Notes under the pieces: model-generated
The model's input: the letters and a program-made list of their open reading frames with translations, nothing else
The model's database searches: none
Told to the model about the DNA's origin: nothing
Shown: positions 17,697 to 26,200 of the stretch, piece after piece
Position numbering within the stretch: the first letter of the stretch is position 1
How the letters are laid out: the number at the start of each line of letters is the position of its first letter
From: Halovivax limisalsi
Lineage (GTDB): Archaea; Halobacteriota; Halobacteria; Halobacteriales; Natrialbaceae
DNA: 64,000 nucleotides
Assembly (NCBI RefSeq): GCF_023093535.1
Contig: NZ_CP095757.1
Location: 1,426,001-1,490,000, forward strand
Reading direction: 5' to 3'
Translations under genes and position numbers: made by a program

Positions 17697-18314
17697 ATGG
17701 ACACCGCTAGCGCGACCGAGGAACCCGCGTCGGACCGCCTCGCCGCTGCCCTCGATCGAGGGGCGGGTGACGGGACGCTCGCAGTCGTTGCCGGGGGTAC
17801 CGCGCTGTTCGTCGCCGGCCGCATCGCGAGCGACGGCGCACTTCGAAGCGCGCTCGCCGCCGTCGCCGGCGCCGGACTGCTCGGGTACGGCGTCGAGAAG
17901 CGCGTCGCTCTCGCCGGTCGGGGGAGCGGAATCGGCGACGAGCCGGCGGCCGAGGAGTCGGACTGGCACCCCTCGCGCGACGACGCGCCGGCCGAACGGC
18001 CGCGGACGGGCAGTGAGCCGTCGATCGAGGACGCGACCGACACCCGTCCGTCGAGCGACGACGCGGTCGAGGCGGATCCGCGACGGTCGGCGGACGAATC
18101 GGGCACGTCGATCGATATCGCCCCTCCCGGGTCGGCGGCCGACGAATCGGACGCAGGGACCGATCGCGACCGCACGCAGGCCGAATCGACCCGGACCGAC
18201 CCGGTCGACGATTCCGACGGTGACGTCGGCGATCGAGACGCCGAACCCGGCACGTCCGGCGATCGGGACGGGACGGAACCGGACGATACCGACTCGGCTA
18301 CCGGGGGAGAATAG
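17697..18314 (+). CDS. Acidic hypothetical protein with a short N-terminal hydrophobic region
   Basis: 205 residues. Residues 28-66 contain two weakly hydrophobic helices (TLAVVAGGTALFVAGRI and LRSALAAVAGAGLLGYGV). From about residue 78 to the end it is a disordered tail rich in Asp, Glu, Ser and Thr. This pattern fits a membrane-anchored protein with an acidic cytoplasmic or external tail. It is convergent with carA (38 bp apart). No family recognised; coding is supported mainly by acidic composition and codon pattern. Confidence 0.6.
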   Translation: MDTASATEEPASDRLAAALDRGAGDGTLAVVAGGTALFVAGRIASDGALRSALAAVAGAGLLGYGVEKRVALAGRGSGIGDEPAAEESDWHPSRDDAPAERPRTGSEPSIEDATDTRPSSDDAVEADPRRSADESGTSIDIAPPGSAADESDAGTDRDRTQAESTRTDPVDDSDGDVGDRDAEPGTSGDRDGTEPDDTDSATGGE

Positions 18315-18351
18315 GCACGCGGAGTCGGCGAGACGGGAGTCGAAGAGCCGC

Positions 18352-19428
18352 TCAGTCGTCGCAGGCGATCGCCCGCGAGGTGGGCGCCTGTGCCATCGTG
18401 AGGACGTCGTCGAAGAAGTCGAGGGTGTCCTCGGGACCGGGGTTGGCCTCGGGGTGGTACTGGCGGGTGAGGACGTCGCAGTCGACGCCGGTGAGCCCTT
18501 CGGGCGTGTCGTCGTTGACGTTACGCTGGGCGACGTCGAGGCGCGGGCCGGGGTCCTCCACGGTGTAGCCGTGGTTCTGGGTCGTCATGACGACGCGGCC
18601 CGTCTCGAGGTCCATGACGGGCTGGTTGACGCCGCGGTGACCGAAGGCCATCTTCTCGGTCGTACCGCCGAGCGCGAGCGAGACGATCTGCTGGCCGAGG
18701 CAGATGCCGGCGACGGGGTAGTCGTCGACGAGTTCCTCGACGAGCGAGACGGCCTCGTCGTAGTTTTCCGGATCGCCGGGGCCGTTGGAGATGAACAGGA
18801 CGTCGGGGTCGATCGCCCGGACGTCGGTCGGCGTCGCGTCGTGGGGCAGGACGTGGACGGTCGCGCCGCGCTCGACGAAGGACTCGATCATCGAGAACTT
18901 CACGCCGCAGTCGACCAGCGCGAGCGTCTCGCCGTCGTTCTCGGCGCCGTAGACTTCGGCGTCGGCGACGCTGACCTGCGAGCCGATCTCGGTGTGATCG
19001 CTCATCGCGACGGAGCGATCGAGCTCGGCCAGGGCGTCCTCGGGGGTGGCGGTCTCGCCGACGGCGATCCCGCACTGCATGGCGCCGCCGTCGCGGATGT
19101 CGGTGACGACCTCGCGCGTGTCGAGGTGGTCGACGGCCGGAACGCCCTCGTCGGCGAGCCAGTCGGCGACGTCGTCGGTCAACTCCCGTGCGAGCACGGC
19201 TCGCGGGTGGACGCGTTCGGACTCGAAGCGCTCCTCGCGAACCCCGTAGTTCCCGATTAGGGGGTACGAAAACGTCAGGATCTGTTCTTCGTAGGACGGG
19301 TCTGTCAGGCTCTCTTCGTATCCCGTGTAGGCGGTTGTGAAAACCAGTTCCCCACGGGCCGTACCCGGCGAACGACCACGCCCCTCGATCACGTGGCCGC
19401 CCTCCAGTGCAATATAGGCCGGTGGCAT
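18352..19428 (-). CDS. carA: Carbamoyl-phosphate synthase small (glutaminase) subunit
   Basis: A 358-residue protein. The N-terminal CPSase small-subunit domain (ALEGGHVIEGRG, FTTAYTGYEESLTDPSY) is followed by a class I glutamine amidotransferase. The nucleophile is the Cys in AGICLGQQ, the catalytic His/Glu are in QYHPEANPGPEDT, and the substrate loop is NHGYTV. It supplies ammonia to CarB for pyrimidine and arginine synthesis; carB is not in this window. It is divergent from an Lrp/AsnC regulator, with a perfect palindrome in the shared 102-bp promoter region. A TATA-like ACTTATGA (about 19453-19460 on the minus strand) predicts a nearly leaderless mRNA. Confidence 0.95.
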   Translation of the reverse strand: MPPAYIALEGGHVIEGRGRSPGTARGELVFTTAYTGYEESLTDPSYEEQILTFSYPLIGNYGVREERFESERVHPRAVLARELTDDVADWLADEGVPAVDHLDTREVVTDIRDGGAMQCGIAVGETATPEDALAELDRSVAMSDHTEIGSQVSVADAEVYGAENDGETLALVDCGVKFSMIESFVERGATVHVLPHDATPTDVRAIDPDVLFISNGPGDPENYDEAVSLVEELVDDYPVAGICLGQQIVSLALGGTTEKMAFGHRGVNQPVMDLETGRVVMTTQNHGYTVEDPGPRLDVAQRNVNDDTPEGLTGVDCDVLTRQYHPEANPGPEDTLDFFDDVLTMAQAPTSRAIACDD

Positions 19429-19479
19429 TACGAGATACGTACTGGCGGCAGGGTCATAAGTGTTGTCTTCGAAGCGGAG

Positions 19480-19494
19480 TTACGATTTTCGTAA
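19480..19494. promoter_or_regulatory. Perfect palindrome between carA and the Lrp regulator (candidate operator)
   Basis: TTACGA-TTT-TCGTAA, a perfect 6-bp inverted repeat with a 3-nt centre, lies midway in the 102-bp divergent promoter region. It overlaps where the TATA box of the Lrp-family gene is expected and is about 50 bp upstream of the carA start. Lrp/AsnC proteins bind as dimers to sites of this size, so autoregulation plus control of carA is likely (inference). Confidence 0.55.
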
Positions 19495-19530
19495 TCGTCA
19501 AGTGCGACCGCCGCGAACCGTCGCACCTCC

Positions 19531-19944
19531 ATGGACGACCTCGACCGCGAGATCCTCGACGTGCTTCGCCGCGACGCCCGGACGCCCTACACCGAGATCG
19601 CCGAGGAGGTCGGCACCAGCGAGGGGACGGTGCGAAACCGCGTCGACCGGATGGTCGAGTCCGACGTCATCGAGCGCTTCACCGTCACCACGCGCACGGG
19701 GAACGTTAAAGCGATGCTCGAGATCGGCGTCGCCGTCGACGTCGACACCCGGGAGACGACCGAGCGGATGGCCGAGTGGGACGAAGTCGACTACGCCTGG
19801 CAGGTCTCCGGCGAGGACGACATCGTCCTCGTCGTTGACGCCGCGGACACCCGCGGCATCAACGATCTCATCACGCGCGCCCGCGAGCAGGACGAGGTCG
19901 TCAACACGAAGACCCGCCTCATTCTCGACGAGCAGCGCGGCTGA
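19531..19944 (+). CDS. Lrp/AsnC-family transcriptional regulator
   Basis: 137 residues. N-terminal winged helix-turn-helix (LDREILDVLRRDARTPYTEIAEEVGTS, residues 3-30; recognition helix EGTVRNRVDRM) and C-terminal RAM effector domain from about 60. The RAM domain usually senses an amino acid and controls oligomer state. Its divergent placement from carA suggests control of carbamoyl-phosphate supply, perhaps in response to glutamine or arginine; the ligand is unknown. A palindrome at 19480-19494 is a probable binding site. Confidence 0.9.
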   Translation: MDDLDREILDVLRRDARTPYTEIAEEVGTSEGTVRNRVDRMVESDVIERFTVTTRTGNVKAMLEIGVAVDVDTRETTERMAEWDEVDYAWQVSGEDDIVLVVDAADTRGINDLITRAREQDEVVNTKTRLILDEQRG

Positions 19945-20006
19945 GTTGTGACCGCGAGCCGGTCGATGCTCGCTCGCTTCCGTCAGTCGGTGACGCGTTC
20001 GTTCTA

Positions 20007-20843
20007 TCAGTCGGTGACGCGCTCTCGTCCGTCGGTCGACGTCCGCTCGCTTCCGTCAGCCTGCGTTCGATCGGCCCCGTCGGTCCGCGTTCGGTCGACG
20101 TCGCCTGCCTCGATCGGGTCGGCCTCGACACCCTCCGCTTCCGCGGGTGGTCGCCCGACGCCCGGGGTCGGTCCGAGATCGCCGAAGTCGTCCGCGACTC
20201 CCTTTCGGTGGTGGACCCGCCGGTAGAGCTGTCGGAGAAGGCGATCGGCCCGGCCGCGCTCGATCGCGAAGTCGACGTCGCCGGCCCGGATGGCGTCGAC
20301 GACCGCTCGCGGGGTGAGGTCGTCGGTCTCGATGCGCGTGTACGCTCGCCCGACCTCGAAGGGGTAGTGCGCGTCGCTGCCGCCGATCAGCGGCAGGTCG
20401 CGCACTTCGGCCAGCTTCTCGACGAGGGGGAGCGAGCGCGGGTGTTTGCCGTTGACCTCGATCGCGTCGAAGGGGACGTCGTCGACGTCGCGGACCGTGC
20501 TGTTGCGAAACGGGTGGGCGACGACGGCGGCGCAGTCGCGATCGTGGGCCAGGTCGACGGCCTCGCCGGGGGAAAGCTCCTTCGGCTCCGTCTCAGTCGG
20601 CGGATCCGGCCCGATCACGAGGACGTGTCCGCGGTCGGTCGAGATCTCGATGCCGGGGATCGAGGCGACCGCGGCGGGTCCGAAGCGGGTGTAGTAGTCG
20701 TGGTTCGTCGTCGCGATTCCGTCGAGGCCCCGACGTTCGGCGAGCCGGGCCAGCACCCGGTGGCCGATCGGGTCGAACCGGTCCCCGAGGTCGCGGCGCC
20801 CGTGGAAGAATCGCGTGTGCGTGTGGAGGTCGACGCGGTACAT
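20007..20843 (-). CDS. PHP-domain metal-dependent phosphoesterase-like protein
   Basis: 278 residues. PHP metal-binding motifs in order: DLHTHT (5-10), ATTNHD, IPGIEIST, VVAHPF and GGSDAHYP. About 210 residues form the PHP barrel. The last 60 residues are a low-complexity tail with Arg-Thr-Asp/Ser-Asp-Gly steps, unlikely to be part of the fold. The start at 20843 gives the normal MYRVDLHTHT N terminus. Possible substrates include nucleotide or histidinol-type phosphates; none is implied by context. It is divergent from the lipid-kinase gene (52 bp). Confidence 0.85.
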   Translation of the reverse strand: MYRVDLHTHTRFFHGRRDLGDRFDPIGHRVLARLAERRGLDGIATTNHDYYTRFGPAAVASIPGIEISTDRGHVLVIGPDPPTETEPKELSPGEAVDLAHDRDCAAVVAHPFRNSTVRDVDDVPFDAIEVNGKHPRSLPLVEKLAEVRDLPLIGGSDAHYPFEVGRAYTRIETDDLTPRAVVDAIRAGDVDFAIERGRADRLLRQLYRRVHHRKGVADDFGDLGPTPGVGRPPAEAEGVEADPIEAGDVDRTRTDGADRTQADGSERTSTDGRERVTD

Positions 20844-20895
20844 GCACCGACGTACGTGGGCCACCCCTTTTTGACTTTCACGGTGTGGGTGACCC

Positions 20896-21822
20896 ATGGC
20901 TTCGAGCAGTCCCGGTCGCGGCGTGGTCGTGGTGAACCCCGTCAGCGGCAGCGCCGACCACGTGGATACGGTCGTCGAACGTGCCGCCGACGCCGGATTC
21001 GAGACGCGACTCACCGACGCGGCGGGCGACGCCAGGCGGATCGCTCGCGAGGTCGCCCCGGCGGCCGAGGTCGTCGTGGCGGCCGGCGGCGACGGGACGG
21101 TCAACGAGGTGGTCAACGGAATCGTCGAGGCGACGGCGACCGAGTCGACGACGCTCGGGATCGTCCCGGCGGGCACGGGAAACAACTTCGCGACGAACGT
21201 CGGCATCGAGGGGATCGAGGCGGCGTTCGACGTGCTCGCCCGCGATCGCCGTCGCGAGATCGATCTGGGACTGGCGAACGATCGCGCGTTCGTCAACTCC
21301 TGCGTCGGCGGGATCACGGCGGCGGCGAGCGCGGCGACCGGCTCGGAGGAGAAGGCGTCGCTGGGCGTCCTCGCGTACGTTCGCAACACGATCGAGGAGG
21401 TGACGTCGTACGATGCGCCGCCGCTCTCGGTGGATCTGCGAGACGGGTCGGCCGACGACGTCGACTGGCAGGGCGATGCACTGTTCGTCTTCGTGGGCAA
21501 CGCCAGGCGGTTCTCCGGGACGCGAACGGCCCAGGCCGACGTCGAGGACGGCCTGTTCGAGGTGGTCGTCGTCGGAGAGGAGCCGCCGTCGTCGCTGGTC
21601 GGCGACGCCGCGCTGGAGCGCCTGCTCGGCCGCGACGGCGACGCCATCGTCCGGCGTCGGACCCCCTCGGTTCGCATCGCCTGCGAGGAACGGTCGGTCG
21701 AGTACAGCCTGGACGGCGAGATGCTTGAGACGGATCGCCTGGAGCTCGACGTCGCCGCGGCCTCGCTGTCCGTGATCGTCGGCGAGGGGTACGCGGCCGA
21801 TCCGGACGGGCGACGAACTTAA
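20896..21822 (+). CDS. Diacylglycerol/lipid kinase family protein (YegS/BmrU-like)
   Basis: 308 residues. The kinase fold is shown by VVVNPVSGSADH (N-terminal beta strand and loop), the nucleotide-binding AAGGDGTVNEVVNGI (about 60-74) and GIVPAGTGNNFATN (about 90-103). The C-terminal half is the beta-sandwich lipid domain (SVEYSLDGEML). Family members phosphorylate diacylglycerol, sphingoid bases or, in archaea, possibly isoprenoid lipids such as archaeol precursors. The substrate here is unknown. It precedes idi by 134 bp on the same strand, which is consistent with lipid metabolism. Confidence 0.88.
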   Translation: MASSSPGRGVVVVNPVSGSADHVDTVVERAADAGFETRLTDAAGDARRIAREVAPAAEVVVAAGGDGTVNEVVNGIVEATATESTTLGIVPAGTGNNFATNVGIEGIEAAFDVLARDRRREIDLGLANDRAFVNSCVGGITAAASAATGSEEKASLGVLAYVRNTIEEVTSYDAPPLSVDLRDGSADDVDWQGDALFVFVGNARRFSGTRTAQADVEDGLFEVVVVGEEPPSSLVGDAALERLLGRDGDAIVRRRTPSVRIACEERSVEYSLDGEMLETDRLELDVAAASLSVIVGEGYAADPDGRRT

Positions 21823-21956
21823 CGTCGCCACGACTCCGCCGATCCCCGCTCTGGTCGGGTCGAACCGCGAATCGTCGGGAGATCGGACCGGATCCGGCGG
21901 GCGCGGGCCGGGGCCGATTCGACACTGGTTTGAGAGCGCTTCCCGACGGTGGGAGT

Positions 21957-22520
21957 ATGAGTAGCGAGTCAGACGGGCGGGCGGCCCACCCGAACGCGGG
22001 GCAGGACGTCGTCGCCGTCGACGCCGACGACACCGAACTCGAACAGGTCAACAGACTCGACGCCCACACCGGCGACGGCATTCGCCACCGCGCGTTCACG
22101 TCGCTCGTCTTCGACGGCGACGGCAACATCCTGCTGGCCCAGCGCGCCCCCGGAAAGCGCCTCTGGGGCACCTACTGGGACGGCACCGTCGCGTCCCATC
22201 CGGTCGCGGGCCAGAGCCAGGCAGACGCCACCCGGCAGCGCCTCGAAGAGGAACTCGGCATCACGCCCGACCAGTACGACGACCTCGAACGCACCGACCG
22301 CTTCGAGTACAAGCGCTACTTCGAGAACGAGGGCGTCGAACACGAGGTCTGTGCCGTGCTCAAACTCACGCTCACGGACCGCAGCCTCGATCCCGACGAA
22401 TCGGAGGTCGCCGGCCTCGCCTGGGTGCCGTACGACCGGCTCCGCGAGCACCCCGAGTGGTATCGCCAGTTCCGCCTCTGTCCCTGGTTCGAGATCGCGA
22501 TGCGCCGCGACGACGCCTGA
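21957..22520 (+). CDS. idi: Isopentenyl-diphosphate delta-isomerase, type 1 (Nudix fold)
   Basis: 187 residues. It interconverts isopentenyl and dimethylallyl diphosphate for archaeal lipid and carotenoid synthesis. Type-1 motifs are present: LLAQRAPGKRLWGTYWDG, the Nudix-like helix ATRQRLEEELGI, HEVCAVLKL with the catalytic Glu, and CPWFEIAM for the conserved Trp. The loop that holds the catalytic Cys67 in the E. coli enzyme (VCGHP) reads VASHP, so the Cys is Ala. The metal-binding His of that loop is kept. Function as an isomerase is probable; a different Nudix activity cannot be excluded. Confidence 0.82.
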   Translation: MSSESDGRAAHPNAGQDVVAVDADDTELEQVNRLDAHTGDGIRHRAFTSLVFDGDGNILLAQRAPGKRLWGTYWDGTVASHPVAGQSQADATRQRLEEELGITPDQYDDLERTDRFEYKRYFENEGVEHEVCAVLKLTLTDRSLDPDESEVAGLAWVPYDRLREHPEWYRQFRLCPWFEIAMRRDDA

Positions 22521-22782
22521 CGGGACGGTCGTTCCTCACCTTCGCCGATAGGCACCGTTCACTTTGTTCGGTCCCCGCGTTCGCCGGTAGGGCCTCCCTT
22601 TCCGTCGATAGGCACCCGTTTCGAAGCGCCGCTCTCCCCGGCAATTTCCGTAGTTCGCCGGTACGATGGGGGAGGAGACGGTCGGTTGTCGAGGGCGTGG
22701 TAGATGAATGCTAGCATGTAACAAGGTTTATGGTGGGTAGCTTCGTAGGAGGTGCCGTGAGCCGATCACGGCTCCGATCGCC

Positions 22783-23085
22783 ATGAGCAAGGCGCCGACG
22801 GAACCACGAACGAACGCGGTCGAGCTGTCCGACGAACAGCAGTGGGTGCTTCACCACCGGGTCGTCACACTGGCCGACGAACACCTCTCGGCCGGCGACG
22901 ACGTGCCCGACTGGCTCGTGGAGTCCTTCGAGCGCCTCGAATCGGACGGTTCGTCGCTACCGGAGCGGGCGATCGACCCGCTCGAAGCCGATCTGCGCGC
23001 CTACGTCGAGGACCCGGAGACGCCGTCGTCGGACGCGAAGACGGCGACCGCGATACTCGACGCGCTCTCGGATCGCTCCGACTGA
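22783..23085 (+). CDS. Small acidic hypothetical protein
   Basis: 100 residues, acidic, predicted helical throughout (LSDEQQWVLHHRVVTLADEHL, VPDWLVESFERLE). No cysteine or membrane segment. A TATA-like AAGGTTTATGG (about 22723) lies about 55 bp before the ATG. The 260 bp upstream of it contain several CGATAGGCACC / CCGGTAGGGCC-like short repeats. Codon use and acidity support a real gene. No family recognised. Confidence 0.7.
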   Translation: MSKAPTEPRTNAVELSDEQQWVLHHRVVTLADEHLSAGDDVPDWLVESFERLESDGSSLPERAIDPLEADLRAYVEDPETPSSDAKTATAILDALSDRSD

Positions 23086-23146
23086 CGAACGCGGTTGCCT
23101 CGCCGCGGTTTCTCCGTCGCCGTTTCCGGGCCATCGCCGTCTCGTT

Positions 23147-23467
23147 TCAGGGACGGGTCGTCGCCCAGACGGCGGTCAGCCCGAGCAGAATCGCCGGGAA
23201 GAGCGGCAGGATGATCAGCGCCATGAGGTAGACCTCCGCCTCCGGCGTCAGCACGTAGATCGAGAGCGGTGCGACGACGAACGCGAGGACGATGACGCCG
23301 ACGAGGATCCAGCCGCGCCGGCCGAAGGTCCGGTCGGCCGCGGTCGGGTGGACGCCGGTTCGGGAGTCGGTCGCCCGCTCCGCCGACCCGTCACTCGCCT
23401 CGCCCCGTCGCTCCCCGTCCGCGTCGAACGCCGCCGGATCGTGGACGTAGCCCTCGTCGTCGCTCAC
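23147..23467 (-). CDS. Two-helix membrane protein with acidic N-terminal region
   Basis: 106 residues from a GTG at 23467 (an in-frame ATG at 23584 would add 39 residues that look non-coding). The first 50 residues are acidic and disordered; then RRGWILVGVIVLAFVVAPLSIYVL and AEVYLMALIILPLFPAILLGLTAVW form two membrane helices separated by a short charged loop. It is convergent with the small acidic gene. Function unknown. Confidence 0.65.
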   Translation of the reverse strand: MSDDEGYVHDPAAFDADGERRGEASDGSAERATDSRTGVHPTAADRTFGRRGWILVGVIVLAFVVAPLSIYVLTPEAEVYLMALIILPLFPAILLGLTAVWATTRP

Positions 23468-23719
23468 GATCGATTCTTTCGGCCCGTCGGATAAGTGCGC
23501 TCCGTTTTCTCGCTTCGCGGCGGTTTCACCTCCGCCGACCGCGGCGAGCGGGCTGACCACGGGCGGCGAGGACGCCGTCCGCATCGATCGACCGACCCAC
23601 GCTATTCCGAACTCGCGTCGGCGGTCGCGGAGGGACGATACGACCGACTCGTGCGGAGCCCCTTCGGAAACGCCCTCGCGACCGTGTTGTCGACGAGAAT
23701 CGTGACGCGTCCCATTGGT

Positions 23720-25213
23720 TCACCTGCGGACGTATCCGCCGATCGTTTCTCGGGCGGACCGCGTCGCGAGCCGGGCGATCAGCCTCGCCGGGCCCCGTTT
23801 CGGGGCGTCCCGAACCGCGTCGACGGGACTCGGGGATTCGGTCCCGTGGTTGTCGAACGTCCACCCGGTTGCGTCCTCGAACCGCTCGATCGCGCTCGTC
23901 GCCCGCTCGAGCACGGCCTCCGGATCCACCGTCTCGATCTCGCCGTCGCGCATCACGACGTCGCCGTCCACGATGACCGTCTGCACGTCGGCGGGGCCGG
24001 CCTGGTTCGCCACGTGGGCGAAGGCGTCGTTCACCGGCGCGAATTTTGGCTTCGTCAGATCGAGCACGATCAGGTCGGCCCGTTTTCCCGGTTCGAGGCT
24101 GCCGATCTCGTCGCCGACGGAGAGTGCGCGGGCCCCGTCGATGGTGAGCATGCGGACGAGCTCCCTGGCGGTGAACTGTCCCGTTCCCCGTTCGAGGTTG
24201 GCGGCGAGTCGAGCTTGCCTGGCTTCGCCGAAGAGGTCGTAGGAATCGTGCCAGTAGTGGTCGTCGAGACCCAGCCCGACGTCGACGCCAGCGTCCCTGA
24301 GCGACGGGACCGGGGTCCACTGGTCGTCCGGATTCGGATTCCAGTGACAGAACACGGACGGGCAGTGGACGACCGATGCGTCCGCCCGCGACGTGCGGCG
24401 AACGTCCTCGTCGCTCGCCAGTCGGAAGTGGGCCGCGACCAGTCGATCGTCGAGCAATCCCACGTCCTCGAGCAGGTCGAGCGAATCGGCGGCGCCGTTG
24501 GCCCGCGCCATCGTGTTACTGGCCTCAAGTTCGAGCAGGTGCGTGTGGACGAGGAGGTCGGGATACTCGGCGGCGAGGTCGGCAACTCGCTCCCACAATT
24601 CGCTCGTACACGACCAGTCGTCGTGCGGGCAGATCGTCGCCCGTATCCGTCCGTCGTACGAGCGGTGGTACTCCTCGACGAAGTCCCGCGCTCGCGCGAA
24701 CTGGTCGTCGACCGGAACGTCCCAGAAGAGATCGGAGAGCGGCGCGCCGAAAAACGCGCGGAGGCCGGCGCGGCCGAAGGCCTCCGCGCCCGGTCGCGGG
24801 CGCATGTCCATCGAATTGGTCGTCGTGATCCCTCCCGTCAGGAAGTTCAGCGCGGCGAGTTCGTATCCCGCTTCGATCAGGTACGAGAAGTCGCCGGCGC
24901 CGATTCTGCTGTACACTGCCCACAGGTGTCCCCAGAGTTCGAGGAGGCCAAGCTCGCTGACGCCGCCGATAACCGGCGTCAGTTCGAGGTGCGCGTGGGC
25001 GTTGACGAGGCCCGGCATGACGAGGGTCCCGGACCCGTCGACGACGACATCCGCGGGGGCGTTCCCGTCGCCGGGCTCCGTCTCGCGAACCGCGGCCAGT
25101 CGGCCGTCGGAGACGACGATCGTTCCGCGCTGTAGCAATTCGTTGTCGCCGTCGACCGTCATCACGAGGGCGTCGTGAATGACGACGTCGGGATCGGTGA
25201 CGGACACCGTCAT
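23720..25213 (-). CDS. Metal-dependent amidohydrolase, SAH/MTA deaminase-like
   Basis: A 497-residue amidohydrolase. Composite domain at both ends (DVVIHDALVMTVDGDN and GSLEPGKRADLIVLDL) around a TIM barrel. Metal motifs: LVNAHAHLEL (HxH), LLVHTHLLELEASN (His), VAAHFRLASDEDV (His) and LGLDDHYWHDSYDLF (Asp). The overall plan is that of S-adenosylhomocysteine/methylthioadenosine deaminases and atrazine-chlorohydrolase relatives, but the GLDDHYWHDS motif differs from the usual GTDGxxSNN, so the substrate is uncertain. The last 40 residues are a basic extension. The start is divergent from a Bat-type regulator 106 bp away. Confidence 0.8.
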   Translation of the reverse strand: MTVSVTDPDVVIHDALVMTVDGDNELLQRGTIVVSDGRLAAVRETEPGDGNAPADVVVDGSGTLVMPGLVNAHAHLELTPVIGGVSELGLLELWGHLWAVYSRIGAGDFSYLIEAGYELAALNFLTGGITTTNSMDMRPRPGAEAFGRAGLRAFFGAPLSDLFWDVPVDDQFARARDFVEEYHRSYDGRIRATICPHDDWSCTSELWERVADLAAEYPDLLVHTHLLELEASNTMARANGAADSLDLLEDVGLLDDRLVAAHFRLASDEDVRRTSRADASVVHCPSVFCHWNPNPDDQWTPVPSLRDAGVDVGLGLDDHYWHDSYDLFGEARQARLAANLERGTGQFTARELVRMLTIDGARALSVGDEIGSLEPGKRADLIVLDLTKPKFAPVNDAFAHVANQAGPADVQTVIVDGDVVMRDGEIETVDPEAVLERATSAIERFEDATGWTFDNHGTESPSPVDAVRDAPKRGPARLIARLATRSARETIGGYVRR

Positions 25214-25318
25214 ACCTGATCGTAGGGGCGGGGTCGGGAGGCGCTTCTGCGGGTAATCACCGGCGGCTTTATGTCCTCGCCGGTCGCAGGCAACCGAACG
25301 ACTGCGGGTGCGTTCCCC

Positions 25319-26005
25319 ATGAAGTATCTTCGCGTGACGGCCACCCCCGATCCTGAACTGGTGCCGCGAGCGTACGAGATCGTCTCCGAGCGCGGGCCGG
25401 TAACGGAACTACGCGTTCTCGACTGGAACCTCGCGGCGTCCGGCGCCGGGACCGTGCTGTACGCCGTCGAGGGGTCGGCCACCGACTTTCGGGCGGCTGC
25501 GCTCGAGACCGAGGGCGTCGACGGCGTGGCGCTCACCGACGAGGACGCAGATCCGTCCTACGCCCTGCTCGAGGCCCGATCGGCGGCGATGCCGTTCTTC
25601 GAGACGATGGTCGCTGCGGTGGCCAGGGCCGGGATGATCGTGCGTCGCCCGCTCGTCTACCGGGACGGCGCCTCGCACGGTCACGTCGTCGGGAAATCGG
25701 GTCCCCTTCAGGAGATGCTAACCGAACTTTCGCCCGACGTCGATTTCGACGTGACGGCCGTCGGCGAGTTCCCGTGTCCGGCGGAGGATCGTTCGACGCG
25801 GCTCACGGACCGACAGCGGGAGGTGGTCCAGGTCGCCCTCGCCATGGGATACTACGAACGACCGCGGCGAATCACCCACGAGGAGATCGCCGCCGAACTC
25901 GACTGCGGGGTGAGTACGGTCACCGAGCACTTACAAAAGGCCGAAGACAAACTGATCCGGTCGGCGATCGGCGACGAGATCCGGCACTGCGGGGTCCGAG
26001 GGTAG
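25319..26005 (+). CDS. Bat-type helix-turn-helix transcriptional regulator
   Basis: 228 residues. An N-terminal alpha/beta sensor region (MKYLRVTATPDPELVP...) is followed by a C-terminal HTH-10 domain: LTDRQREVVQVALAMGYYERPRRITHEEIAAELDCGVSTVTEHLQKAEDKLI. This is the HTH of bacterioopsin activator-like proteins, abundant in haloarchaea. I choose the ATG at 25319 because a TATA-like CTTTATG (25267-25273) lies the right distance upstream and the family usually begins MKYLR. It is divergent from the amidohydrolase and could regulate it; the signal is unknown. Confidence 0.85.
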   Translation: MKYLRVTATPDPELVPRAYEIVSERGPVTELRVLDWNLAASGAGTVLYAVEGSATDFRAAALETEGVDGVALTDEDADPSYALLEARSAAMPFFETMVAAVARAGMIVRRPLVYRDGASHGHVVGKSGPLQEMLTELSPDVDFDVTAVGEFPCPAEDRSTRLTDRQREVVQVALAMGYYERPRRITHEEIAAELDCGVSTVTEHLQKAEDKLIRSAIGDEIRHCGVRG

Positions 26006-26200
26006 ATGGCGGGCAGCGGTCTCCGATCGTCGGATCGCTATCGCCGCGACCTCGGGTCGTCCTCACCTCCGAGGCGTTCCCGGTCCGCGGGACCCCGCGG
26101 ACATCCGGGATACGGAGTCGCGGGGTTCCGTCGAACGTGGCGAATCACCCGCCGATCGCTCCCGATGCGAGCGGTTCCGAATCCGGTTTCGACCGACCGC

